Assembly: GCA_002345475.1 (NCBI GenBank)
Contig: DDWC01000004.1
Coordinates: 6,039-21,915 of the forward strand
Source: Firmicutes bacterium UBA2296
Lineage (GTDB): Bacteria; Bacillota; UBA994
DNA: 15,877 nt
Direction of reading: 5' to 3'
Shown here one piece after another: positions 6,706-13,075 of the stretch. The first letter of the stretch is position 1. Every line of letters begins with the position of its first letter. The notes beneath the pieces were generated by a model. The model did not search any database and was not told the origin of the DNA. It was given only the letters and a program-made list of their open reading frames with translations. The position numbers and the translations under genes were made by a program.

Positions 6706-8310
6706 CTACAAAACTAGCAACCCCCTCTCATCATAGACTGAAGCGCCACCATTGCCGTTTCCACACCGGATGGCACGGTCGAGGGCCATGATGGTCGCCA
6801 CCGCGCCATCTATTTTTTCTGTGCTCTTTTCTTTGTCAGGCTTCACGTTGCCAGCCGGGTCAGTCTTGATGAAGATGTTGTCCATCATCCAACGTAACAC
6901 CGGATGCCCGCCGTGGGCGATCTTCTCCTCCAGTGTCAGCTTCATCAGTTCCTTCGTCGGCGGAGACATATCCTTAAAGCCCTGGCCAAAGGGAACCACA
7001 GTAAACCCCATACCTTCAAGGTTCTGCACCATCTGTACAGCCCCCCAGCGGTCAAAGGCAATTTCTCGAATGTTGTACTTCTCCCCAAGTTCCTCAATGA
7101 ACTTCTCGATATAGCCGTAATGGACGACATTTCCCTCGGTGGTCAGCAGATGCCCCTGCTTCTCCCAGAGGTCGTACTGCACATGGTCCCGTCGCACCCG
7201 CAGGTCAATGTTTGCCTCGGGCATCCAGAAGTACGGGAGCACAACATACTTATCATTCTCATCTTCCGGTGGGAACACCAGAACAAAGGCCGTGACGTCC
7301 GTCGTGCTCGACAAATCCAACCCACCGTAGCAGACACGACCTTCAAGGGCCGCGGTATCTATCGGGAACGCGCAAGCATCCCACTTAGCCATCGGCATCC
7401 AGCGCACAGCCTGCTTAACCCACTGATTCAGCCGCAGTTGTCGGAAGCTGTTCTCCTCTGCGGGGTTCTGCTTCGCGCTCTCACAGGCTGCTTTAACTTT
7501 ATCTATACCTACCGTAATACCGAGGGATGGGTTCGCCTTCTTCCACACCTTTGGGTCAGTCCAGTCATCATCATCCTTCGCGCCGTATATGACGGGATAA
7601 AAGGTGGGATCACACTTCCTGCCCTCAAGGATATCCACCGCCTTTTGGTGGGTCTCATAACAGATACTCTGGGTGTCGGTGCCTGCGGTGGTTATGAGGA
7701 AGTAAAGTGGCTGCGTCCGCGCATCTCCTGAACCTTTGGTCATCACGTCAAACAGCTTGCGGTTGGGCTGGGTGTGTAGTTCATCAAACACCACCCCATG
7801 GATGTTAAAGCCGTGCTTGGAGTATGCTTCTGCACTCAGGACTTGGTAGAAGCTGTTCGTCGGCAGGTAGATTAGCCTCTTGGTCGAGGCCAGTAGCTTA
7901 ACCCGCCGGGATAGAGCCGGGCACATCCGCACCATATCGGCGGCCACCTCGAATACGATGGACGCCTGCTGGCGGTCAGCTGCACAGCCGTACACTTCAG
8001 CGCGCTCCTCCCGGTCCCCGCAGGTGAGCAGCAAGGCGATTGCTGCTGCCAGCTCGCTCTTGCCCATCTTCTTGGGTATCTCTACATACGCGGTGTTGAA
8101 CTGCCGATGCCCGCTGGGCTTGAGGATGCCGAACAAATCGCGGACAATCTGCTCCTGCCAGTCGATTAGTTCAAAGGGCTTGCCCGCCCAGGAACCTTTG
8201 GTATGAGAGAGGGCTTCAATAAAGGACACGGCATAATCTGCAGCACCCTTGTCGTAGCGAGAACCCTCTGCCATGAAGGCGGTAGGCCTGTACTTCTTCA
8301 GCTTTCGCAT
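6706..8310 (-). CDS. terL: Terminase large subunit
   Basis: A 534-residue packaging motor. The ATPase half has an adenine-contact WQEQIV (51-56), a variant Walker A PKKMGKS (79-85, Lys84 and Ser85), and Walker B VVFDEL with Asp176-Glu177. The nuclease half has the acidic triad candidates in GGLDLSSTTD, EIAFDRWG and EKIDGAVA, fitting the RNase H-like fold of Terminase_1-type enzymes. It cuts concatemeric DNA and drives it through the portal. The ATG at 8308-8310 is chosen because GGAGG lies 8 nt upstream; a longer frame to 8343 would run over that site. Unusually, six genes separate it from the small terminase gene and an independent nuclease gene separates it from the portal. Confidence 0.97.
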   Translation of the reverse strand: MRKLKKYRPTAFMAEGSRYDKGAADYAVSFIEALSHTKGSWAGKPFELIDWQEQIVRDLFGILKPSGHRQFNTAYVEIPKKMGKSELAAAIALLLTCGDREERAEVYGCAADRQQASIVFEVAADMVRMCPALSRRVKLLASTKRLIYLPTNSFYQVLSAEAYSKHGFNIHGVVFDELHTQPNRKLFDVMTKGSGDARTQPLYFLITTAGTDTQSICYETHQKAVDILEGRKCDPTFYPVIYGAKDDDDWTDPKVWKKANPSLGITVGIDKVKAACESAKQNPAEENSFRQLRLNQWVKQAVRWMPMAKWDACAFPIDTAALEGRVCYGGLDLSSTTDVTAFVLVFPPEDENDKYVVLPYFWMPEANIDLRVRRDHVQYDLWEKQGHLLTTEGNVVHYGYIEKFIEELGEKYNIREIAFDRWGAVQMVQNLEGMGFTVVPFGQGFKDMSPPTKELMKLTLEEKIAHGGHPVLRWMMDNIFIKTDPAGNVKPDKEKSTEKIDGAVATIMALDRAIRCGNGNGGASVYDERGLLVL

Positions 8311-8344
8311 ATCTGCCGCCTCCTCGAGACTAGCGGAATACAAG

Positions 8345-8370
8345 AACAGAGCCTCCGAAGAAGCTCTGTT
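8345..8370 (-). other. Strong C(UUCG)G hairpin between the DUF5049 and terL genes
   Basis: On the minus strand AACAGAGCTTC pairs with GAGGCTCTGTT (11 bp with one G-U) around a TTCG loop closed by C-G, the unusually stable UUCG tetraloop. Only TTG and a broken T stretch follow, so it is a poor intrinsic terminator. It sits between two genes of the operon and may protect or process the mRNA, or partly attenuate transcription. Confidence 0.75.
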
Positions 8371-8392
8371 TCGCTAGCGCTGGCTGATTGGT

Positions 8393-8581
8393 CTATTCCT
8401 GTTTGGTATACTCGCCCGTCATAATAAATCGGCTGTATTCAGCCTTGTTGCTGTTAAGGTACCCCAGCAGTTCATGAAAGCCGCGGACATAAGCCTCGTA
8501 CTGAACGCGGGGCACGTCAAACATGTTGGTTACGCCGCTGGCCCTGATGGCGAGGATCTGCTTCCTGACTTCGTCAGTCAC
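8393..8581 (-). CDS. DUF5049 family small protein
   Basis: A 62-residue protein, after the initiator TDEVRKQILAIRASGVTNMF, then a helix (GFHELLGYLNSNKAEYSRFI) and the ending MTGEYTKQE. The 'QILAIR..G.TNMFD' start and the 'F..T(G)' end match the DUF5049 family found in Firmicute prophages; the function is unknown. GTG (8579-8581) is preferred because the GGGGGG ribosome binding stretch (8589-8594) is 7 nt away, while the in-frame ATG at 8585-8587 is only 1 nt from it. The gene overlaps the end of the cyclotransferase gene by 8 nt, so the two are probably co-translated. These genes may act together, which is inference from position. Confidence 0.8.
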   Translation of the reverse strand: MTDEVRKQILAIRASGVTNMFDVPRVQYEAYVRGFHELLGYLNSNKAEYSRFIMTGEYTKQE

Positions 8582-9038
8582 ACGCATTCCCCCCTGTCTC
8601 TACAGACTCTATGGTGGCCCTGCGCAGGATTTCGATGTCAAAGCCCGCGCTCTTGTAACCTTCCAGAATGGTGCTGTAGTAATAGCAGCTTGGCTGCCCA
8701 AGCAGCCTGCCATCGTTCAAAATGTAGACCATCGCCTCGACGCTCTTACCGTCGAGCTCTACTGAAACTACTTCCTTCCGGTAAAGGAATGGCCAGCCCT
8801 CGTAGCGGTCCAGCGCCGCTTCATCGGCAGGCGTTATTTCCCAGACCAGCACCGGCACGCTGCCGCCTTCAAATGGCTCGACCGTGGCCACGGCGCCTGC
8901 GTGTGCGCCCCTGAACAAGAGTCGCCAGCCTGTCATTACGCTGCTTCCCAGTACCGTTGCTGTGGGGCACCTGTCCGCCATCTGCGCTAGGTTTAGGTTG
9001 GAGCCGTAAGCGAGATACAGCTTTTTGCTTTGCTTCAT
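8574..9038 (-). CDS. Gamma-glutamylcyclotransferase-like protein (AIG2/GGCT fold)
   Basis: A 154-residue protein with the family signature YGSN at residues 11-14 in KKLYLAYGSNL, the core VPVLVWEITPADEAALDRYE and the likely catalytic Glu80 in RYEGWP. Known members release 5-oxoproline from gamma-glutamyl amines or peptides; some act on gamma-glutamyl intermediates in antibiotic synthesis. The neighbouring amidoligase could make such a gamma-glutamyl bond, and pairing of the two families in phage-like loci was predicted in comparative genomics of the amidoligases. Length is normal for a single-domain enzyme and no signal peptide is visible, so it is probably cytosolic. AAGGAGG is 9 nt before the ATG. 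The substrate cannot be read from the sequence. Confidence 0.9.
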   Translation of the reverse strand: MKQSKKLYLAYGSNLNLAQMADRCPTATVLGSSVMTGWRLLFRGAHAGAVATVEPFEGGSVPVLVWEITPADEAALDRYEGWPFLYRKEVVSVELDGKSVEAMVYILNDGRLLGQPSCYYYSTILEGYKSAGFDIEILRRATIESVETGGNACD

Positions 9039-9067
9039 GGTCGTTGTCCTCCTTTGTCTTTATGAGG

Positions 9068-9097
9068 GGTTTCAGGCGGCTCAGGCCGCCCGAAACC
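9068..9097 (-). other. Hairpin with the amidoligase stop codon in its loop
   Basis: On the minus strand GGTTTCGGGCGGC pairs with GCCGCCTGAAACC (13 bp, one G-U) around the tetraloop CTGA, in which TGA is the stop codon of the amidoligase gene. No T-run follows, so it is not a standard terminator. The ribosome binding site of the cyclotransferase gene lies downstream, so the hairpin could affect stop efficiency, mRNA ends or the relative output of the two enzymes. Confidence 0.75.
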
Positions 9098-9980
9098 TCC
9101 AGGCCGCCGAGCCGCGCAGGTGGGCTGTGAGATGCTCGCGGCAGTTAGCAAACTCGTCGCCGATGAAGCCGATGCGGTTCAGGTAAGTCCGCATGGCGAA
9201 CTTCTGGTTGTCTGTTTGGGGCTTCTTCGCCGATGCGCATTTTTGCGTCAGGGCCTGGTGGTTGAGCGCCAGGGCGAGAACTATGTAGCTTCTGACCTTG
9301 CCTGCGTGGAGCTCGCTGTTGAAGCCCCTCAGTTCCACCGTGCGGTTGCCTGTGAAGAAGCTGTGCAGGTTGAGAAAATGGTAGCGACTCTGGTGGTAGT
9401 GCTGGCCGCGGCTCTCGCTATAACCCTCGTACCAGATTTCCTCAAGCATCTCCATGGTCTTGGGTTTTCTGAGGTTCATCTTCTCGACCAGCAGGCTGTC
9501 CATCTTTTTGCAGTAGCTCATCCGCTGTGGTGCAATCTGGAGCGCGTCGTAGAAAAGGTCGTTCTTGCTGGCGATGATGTTCACGAAGTTGCGGATGCTT
9601 CTGGGCGTATGGCTGGCTCCATCCAGGTGGATGTGTATGCCGCAGGAGGTGTTGGCAAAGGCCCCGGCCTGGCGAAGCTTGCGCACTAGCTCCTGCAGAG
9701 TGTCAATGTCCTCGCGGTAGGTAAGGATCGGACTAACCAGTTCCACGCTGTAGTCGCGGGAGGCTGAAACCTTCCGCCTGCCCTGCTTCGTCTGGCAGGC
9801 AATGCTGCCGTCGCTCATGAACTTCCAGACTCTACCGTCCGGTGCAGTGACCCTCTTGGTGTCGTAGTAGTCGGCTGCTCCGGTTACCGTGCCGCCCAAG
9901 TGCTCCGCCGCGATCCTTGCTGCCTCGCTTCTGGTGATGCCCGTGAATTCGATCTCAATCCCAAACTTGCTTTTAAACAT
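9081..9980 (-). CDS. Amidoligase family protein (ATP-grasp-like COOH-NH2 ligase)
   Basis: A 299-residue protein with the amidoligase core: FGIEIEF with Glu9 and Glu11, WKFMSDGSI with Lys53, Asp57 and Ser59, VELVSPI with Glu80, SCGIHIHLD with His116 and His118, and late HFLNLHSFF with TVELRGFNSE (201-223). These are the metal- and ATP-binding positions of the family, which joins a carboxylate to an amine and is predicted to build peptides or tag proteins. Residues 258-294 form an added C-terminal segment resembling the end of the 'virulence-related' protein encoded upstream. The ATG has AAGGAGG 9 nt before it, at the foot of a predicted leader hairpin. With the cyclotransferase downstream it suggests a gamma-glutamyl-type modification; the target is unknown. 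Confidence 0.9.
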   Translation of the reverse strand: MFKSKFGIEIEFTGITRSEAARIAAEHLGGTVTGAADYYDTKRVTAPDGRVWKFMSDGSIACQTKQGRRKVSASRDYSVELVSPILTYREDIDTLQELVRKLRQAGAFANTSCGIHIHLDGASHTPRSIRNFVNIIASKNDLFYDALQIAPQRMSYCKKMDSLLVEKMNLRKPKTMEMLEEIWYEGYSESRGQHYHQSRYHFLNLHSFFTGNRTVELRGFNSELHAGKVRSYIVLALALNHQALTQKCASAKKPQTDNQKFAMRTYLNRIGFIGDEFANCREHLTAHLRGSAAWRFRAA

Positions 9981-9994
9981 CTGGTTCAGCCTCC

Positions 9995-10041
9995 TTCAGA
10001 GTGTTGGTGTACCTTTGGGTATGTACATATATCACTCTGAA
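9995..10041 (-). promoter_or_regulatory. Structured leader of the amidoligase gene
   Basis: On the minus strand TTCAGAGTG (10041-10033) pairs perfectly with CACTCTGAA (10003-9995). Inside, TGTAC (10027-10023) pairs with GTACA (10012-10008). The 3' arm runs into the AAGGAGG ribosome binding site (about 9990-9996), so folding could limit access to it. The outer 5' arm lies within the leader repeat shared with the gene upstream, but the pairing partner is not present in the other copy. Confidence 0.55.
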
Positions 10042-10065
10042 CGGCTGTAATAGCAAGCTATTTCT
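10013..10065 (-). repeat. Leader repeat, copy A (upstream of amidoligase)
   Basis: The minus strand contains CTTGCT, then 18 nt including TTCAGAG, then GATATATGTAC and ACC-AAAG. The same blocks at the same spacing occur at 11013-11064 before the virulence-related gene. TTGCTA with a 17-nt gap to GATATA could be a weak promoter, but the -10 match is poor. A small inverted repeat AATAGC/GCTATT (10049-10062) is found only in this copy. The gap 9981-10105 otherwise holds no gene. Confidence 0.7.
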
Positions 10066-10105
10066 GTCAAGAAAACACACTAATACTGGGGCCTTGGAGA
10101 CGTGC

Positions 10106-10330
10106 CTATAGCCTCTTAACGACGTCCTCACCGTAGACGATGCCGAGGGTGGAGCCGCTGTCCCAGCTGCAGAAAATGGTTCCGGTGTCGTCGATGAAGT
10201 CTACGGTCCCCTGGTCACCGGGCTTCAGCGTGGAGTACGGGTCGTTCATTCTGACCAGTTCCACGCGAGTTCCGCGGGGACATGTCTTACGCAGTTGTAG
10301 CACAGTCTCCTTGGCGGGGAAGCTATTCAC
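10106..10330 (-). CDS. DUF4314 family small protein
   Basis: A 74-residue protein whose core PRGTRVELVRMNDPYSTLKP followed by GDQGTVDFIDDTGTIFCSW and DSGSTLGI is the DUF4314 pattern. It looks like a compact beta-barrel of the SH3/KOW kind, which in other proteins binds nucleic acid or peptides; no function is established. It is common in clostridial phage accessory regions. The GTG start (10328-10330) has AGGTGA about 7 nt upstream and overlaps the end of the virulence-related gene by 8 nt, so the two are probably coupled. A gap of 125 nt with a structured leader separates it from the amidoligase. Confidence 0.85.
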   Translation of the reverse strand: MNSFPAKETVLQLRKTCPRGTRVELVRMNDPYSTLKPGDQGTVDFIDDTGTIFCSWDSGSTLGIVYGEDVVKRL

Positions 10331-10991
10331 CCAGTGTCACCTCGGCTTTGGGCGCCCCACTTTTGAAGGCACTGTTGCCAGAAAGGTTCTTCAGCAGGAT
10401 TCTACGCGCAACCTTGTACTCGTCACCCACGAAGCCCAATCTGATGAGGAACACCCGGAAAGCAAACTTCTCATTGTCTACATCCTTCTCTTTGGCCGTG
10501 ACCCGCTTTTGCTCCTTGGCCGCTGCGCAGAGTGCACCGATGAAGCGAGAGTACGCCAAGACTTCATCGCTCTCCGCCGGGAGCTTGAACCACGGGAATA
10601 CCAGGGTGTTTTCGGTCCGTTCGACAGCTAGTGAATCGGCATTAAGGGCCTTCTTGATGAGGTTGGCTTTGCTGGCAATCAGCTTTTTAAGGTTGGTGAT
10701 GCCTTCCTCGGTGAATCCGTCCAGCGGCATCTCAATGGCCAAGCGGTCCTGGGCGTCAGACTCCTCAAAGTCAAAGCCTCGTTCCGACAGTCCAGCCATG
10801 ACCTTTTGGACGAGATCACTGTCCAGCTCGATCGGGTAGCTGAGGGTGCCTTCTTTGTCGATAGAAAACCGCCCGACCTCGTAGGCGAATGTGGGTGCAC
10901 CTTTGTAGCTAATGGGTTCACCCACCAGATCGCTAATAGCAGAAACCATCTCTTTGCGCCTAGCACCTGTTACGTTGTATCTTAGTTCCAT
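10323..10991 (-). CDS. 'Virulence-related' family phage protein of unknown function
   Basis: A 222-residue protein starting MELRYNVTGARRKEMVSAIS, followed by GEPISYKGAPTFAYEVGRFS. This N-terminus matches a family that automatic pipelines often label 'virulence-related protein' in clostridial phages; I know of no demonstrated role. A central part (about 75-150) includes LAIEMPLDGFTEEGITNLKK and ENTLVFPWFKLPAE. The C-terminal segment NEKFAFRVFLIRLGFVGDEY (from residue 173) resembles the amidoligase C-terminus. The start ATG (10989-10991) has AAGGAGG 9 nt upstream; a longer frame to 11027 lies in the leader. It heads the accessory island and carries leader repeat B. A role with the amidoligase is inference. 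Confidence 0.75.
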   Translation of the reverse strand: MELRYNVTGARRKEMVSAISDLVGEPISYKGAPTFAYEVGRFSIDKEGTLSYPIELDSDLVQKVMAGLSERGFDFEESDAQDRLAIEMPLDGFTEEGITNLKKLIASKANLIKKALNADSLAVERTENTLVFPWFKLPAESDEVLAYSRFIGALCAAAKEQKRVTAKEKDVDNEKFAFRVFLIRLGFVGDEYKVARRILLKNLSGNSAFKSGAPKAEVTLGE

Positions 10992-11012
10992 AATCGTGAG
11001 CCTCCTTTGCTT

Positions 11013-11064
11013 CTTTGGTGAGTACATATATCCCTCTGAAACTGTGGAAAAGCAAGTTCTATTT
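11013..11064 (-). repeat. Leader repeat, copy B (upstream of the virulence-related gene)
   Basis: This is the partner of copy A at 10013-10065. On the minus strand it reads AAATAG, CTTGCT, 18 nt containing TTCAGAG, then GATATATGTAC and ACC-AAAG. The spacing from CTTGCT to GATATATGTAC is identical in both copies although the bases between differ. It lies in the short gap between the methyltransferase stop and the ribosome binding site of the next gene. It may be a promoter, a regulator site or a trace of duplication. Confidence 0.7.
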
Positions 11065-11077
11065 GCCGACAGAGGCT

Positions 11078-12319
11078 TTACTGAGGGTGCTCGGGCACCT
11101 TCACTTCGTTGAAGTGTACCTTTTCCCCGCCCCGAATGAGATAGACATCCTTGGCCGAGACCTGTTCAATATACCTTTTCACAATGACATCGCAGTACTT
11201 TTCATCGAGCTCTACGGTATAGCACACTCTGTCCGTCTGCTCACTAGCTATTAGCGTAGAGCCACTTCCACCAAAGGGATCGAGAACTATGCAGCCGGTC
11301 ATAGAACTATTGACTATGGGATAGGCGATGAGCGGTACCGGTTTCATAGTAGGATGCTCGCCATTCTTCTTGGACTTCTCAAACTCCCATATCGTGGTCT
11401 GCTTGCGGTCGGAGTACCAGGCATGCTTGCCAGCCTTCTTCCAACCAAAAAGAATCGGCTCATGCTGCCACTGGTAAGGAGAGCGCCCCAGAACCAGTGA
11501 TTGCTTCTTCCAGATACACGTCCCGGAAAGATAGAATCCCGCGTCAGAAAAAGCCCTGCGGAAGTTCAGACCTTCTGTGTCAGCATGGAACACGTAGATG
11601 CTTGCATCCCTGGCCATCGCTTTTTCGGTGTGGGTAAAGGCAGCAAGCAGAAACTGATAAAACTTGTCGTCAGCCATATTGTCGTTCTTGATTTTCCCGG
11701 CACGACCTTCATAGTTGACATTGTAGGGTGGGTCGGTCACCGTCAGGTTGGCCTGCTTCCCATCCATGAGGAGTTCAAATGTCTCAGCTTTAGTGCTATC
11801 GCCGCAGACCAGGCGGTGCTTGCCCAGCAGCCACAAATCTCCCAACTGGGTGATGGCGGGCTTTTGAAGCTCGGCATCCACGTCAAAGTCATCGTCTTTG
11901 ACATCATCCATTCCACCCAGCAGCTTATTGAGCTCGGCATCGTCAAAGCCAAGGAGCGAAATGTCAAAGTCCGCGCCTTGCAGATCAGCAAGCTCAACAG
12001 ACAGCATCTCAGCATCCCAGCCAGCGTTCAGGGCAAGCCTGTTATCTGCAATTATATAGGCGCGCTTCTGAGCCTCAGATAGATGCTCGGCAAATACACA
12101 GGGCACCTCGGCTATGCCTTCTTCCTTGGCGGCCAGGATGCGGCCGTGGCCAGCAATCACGTTGAGATCTTTGTCGACGATGACCGGGTTGACGAAGCCA
12201 AACTCCCGTAAGGAAGCCCGCAGCTGCAGTATTTGCTCCTTGCTGTGGGTGCGGGCGTTTCTGGCATACGGCACTAGCCGGTCGATATTCACTTTCTCAA
12301 AGCGCTCGGTTGTCTTCAT
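11078..12319 (-). CDS. ParB-like nuclease domain fused to DNA N6-adenine-type methyltransferase
   Basis: A 413-residue two-domain protein. Residues about 9-110 are a ParB/sulfiredoxin-like domain (VNIDRLVPYARNARTHSKEQ, then VIAGHGRILAA with GHGR at 57-60). Residues about 155-390 are an amino-methyltransferase with TDPPYNV (DPPY 196-199), HPTMKP (322-327) and the SAM-binding LDPFGGSGST (346-355). DPPY before FGGSG defines a beta-class enzyme, probably N6-adenine. Phages use such enzymes to protect DNA from host restriction or mark packaging and replication sites. The ATG (12317-12319) is preferred; a TTG at 12338-12340 would extend it by seven residues. The gene overlaps the end of the small gene upstream by 23 nt. 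No cognate restriction endonuclease is adjacent. Confidence 0.93.
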   Translation of the reverse strand: MKTTERFEKVNIDRLVPYARNARTHSKEQILQLRASLREFGFVNPVIVDKDLNVIAGHGRILAAKEEGIAEVPCVFAEHLSEAQKRAYIIADNRLALNAGWDAEMLSVELADLQGADFDISLLGFDDAELNKLLGGMDDVKDDDFDVDAELQKPAITQLGDLWLLGKHRLVCGDSTKAETFELLMDGKQANLTVTDPPYNVNYEGRAGKIKNDNMADDKFYQFLLAAFTHTEKAMARDASIYVFHADTEGLNFRRAFSDAGFYLSGTCIWKKQSLVLGRSPYQWQHEPILFGWKKAGKHAWYSDRKQTTIWEFEKSKKNGEHPTMKPVPLIAYPIVNSSMTGCIVLDPFGGSGSTLIASEQTDRVCYTVELDEKYCDVIVKRYIEQVSAKDVYLIRGGEKVHFNEVKVPEHPQ

Positions 12320-12500
12320 GCCGTAAAACCATCCTTTCAAGTCCCTTTAGTGCACCAGATAGGTCGCCTGCCAAGGCTTGACCACGTAATGTCTTGATCT
12401 GCTGCCTATTTAGTCCCGATTGCTTTAGGCTTCGCATGAAATGCGCAAGCCCTGGCTGATGCTTTGATTGCGGCTCATTTATCACTGAAAAAGGTCTCAT
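12297..12500 (-). CDS. Small conserved-looking phage protein, function unknown
   Basis: A 67-residue protein with a polar N-terminus and a helical core QSGLNRQQIKTLRGQALAGD followed by LSGALKGLERMV. I recognise the 'IKTLRGQALAGD..GA.KGL' pattern from small proteins encoded near terminase genes in Firmicute phages, but no function is known to me. The second ATG (12498-12500) is chosen since AGGAGG (12506-12511) is 5 nt away and only 2 nt from the first ATG (12501-12503). It shares a TGATG junction with the small terminase stop, typical of stop-start coupling, and overlaps the methyltransferase gene at its other end. Overlap on both sides argues that it is a real gene. Confidence 0.72.
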   Translation of the reverse strand: MRPFSVINEPQSKHQPGLAHFMRSLKQSGLNRQQIKTLRGQALAGDLSGALKGLERMVLRHEDNRAL

Positions 12501-13075
12501 CATTTCCTCCTACCCGATAATAGGGCTTCCATAATGTCGTCTTGCGGGTTGCTCACAAAGGCCGTGGTGCAGTTCTGCTTCACGATGTCGAAAATCTCAT
12601 ACCAGAGCAGATTAGCCTGTTTCTGAAATGACTGGCTCATCTGCACGAAAGGGCTGGCGATCGCGCCACCGGTTGTCGGGTGTTTGCCTAGAAGGCCGTA
12701 CAGACTAATGGCCTCTTCGCATTGAATGTAGCGGGTGAAAGCTTGCGCATAGGCCTCGATAAGCCTCGGGTTTACAAACTTTTCGCACCCACGTTCTTTG
12801 AGCCATTTCCACGTTTCAATAAAGAGAGCATCAGCACCCAGCGACTTGCCGTCCTTTTGCCTAGAGCGAAGAAAGTCGCTGGGAGTTGGCATGTCCTCTC
12901 CATGTAGATCTGCTGCGCCCTCCAGGTCCTCAGCTTCAAGCAGAGATTCAGGTTTGAGGTCTGGAACCTCCAGTATCTTTGCTGCCTTGCCTTTCGTGAT
13001 TTTGTCCGCCAAAGCATGGGGCTTATCTCCGGCGCGAACGCGCCTGCCCCCTCTGTTAGTTCCGTCCTTTGCCAC
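12500..13075 (-). CDS. terS: Terminase small subunit, P27 family
   Basis: A 191-residue protein. The basic N-terminus (AKDGTNRGGRRVRAGDKP after the initiator) precedes an acidic linker, then the P27-type core: LGADALFIETWKWLKERGCE, LIEAYAQAFTRYIQCEEAIS, GKHPTTGGAIASPFVQMSQS and FQKQANLLWYEIFDIV. This is the DNA-recognition subunit of the packaging terminase (PF05119), which assembles a ring at the cos or pac site and delivers DNA to the large subunit. The GTG start (13073-13075) follows AGGAGGTGGCGGCGC. It is preceded by a GC-rich candidate packaging region and an HNH gene, the usual arrangement in HK97-type Firmicute phages. The large subunit is displaced by about 4 kb. Confidence 0.93.
   Translation of the reverse strand: MAKDGTNRGGRRVRAGDKPHALADKITKGKAAKILEVPDLKPESLLEAEDLEGAADLHGEDMPTPSDFLRSRQKDGKSLGADALFIETWKWLKERGCEKFVNPRLIEAYAQAFTRYIQCEEAISLYGLLGKHPTTGGAIASPFVQMSQSFQKQANLLWYEIFDIVKQNCTTAFVSNPQDDIMEALLSGRRK

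Noticed and set aside
6904..7731. Long plus-strand open frame (275 codons) opposite the large terminase
   Set aside because: It has no recognisable domain or ribosome binding site and lies fully antisense to a gene with all terminase motifs.
9120..9689. Plus-strand open frame of 189 codons opposite the amidoligase
   Set aside because: Antisense to a gene with complete catalytic motifs; no independent support.
10065..10070. Consensus TTGACA upstream of the amidoligase as a promoter
   Set aside because: No -10-like sequence at 15-19 nt; nearest AT-rich hexamer is at the wrong distance.
11501..12082. Plus-strand open frame of 193 codons opposite the methyltransferase
   Set aside because: Antisense shadow of DPPY/FGGSG-bearing coding sequence.
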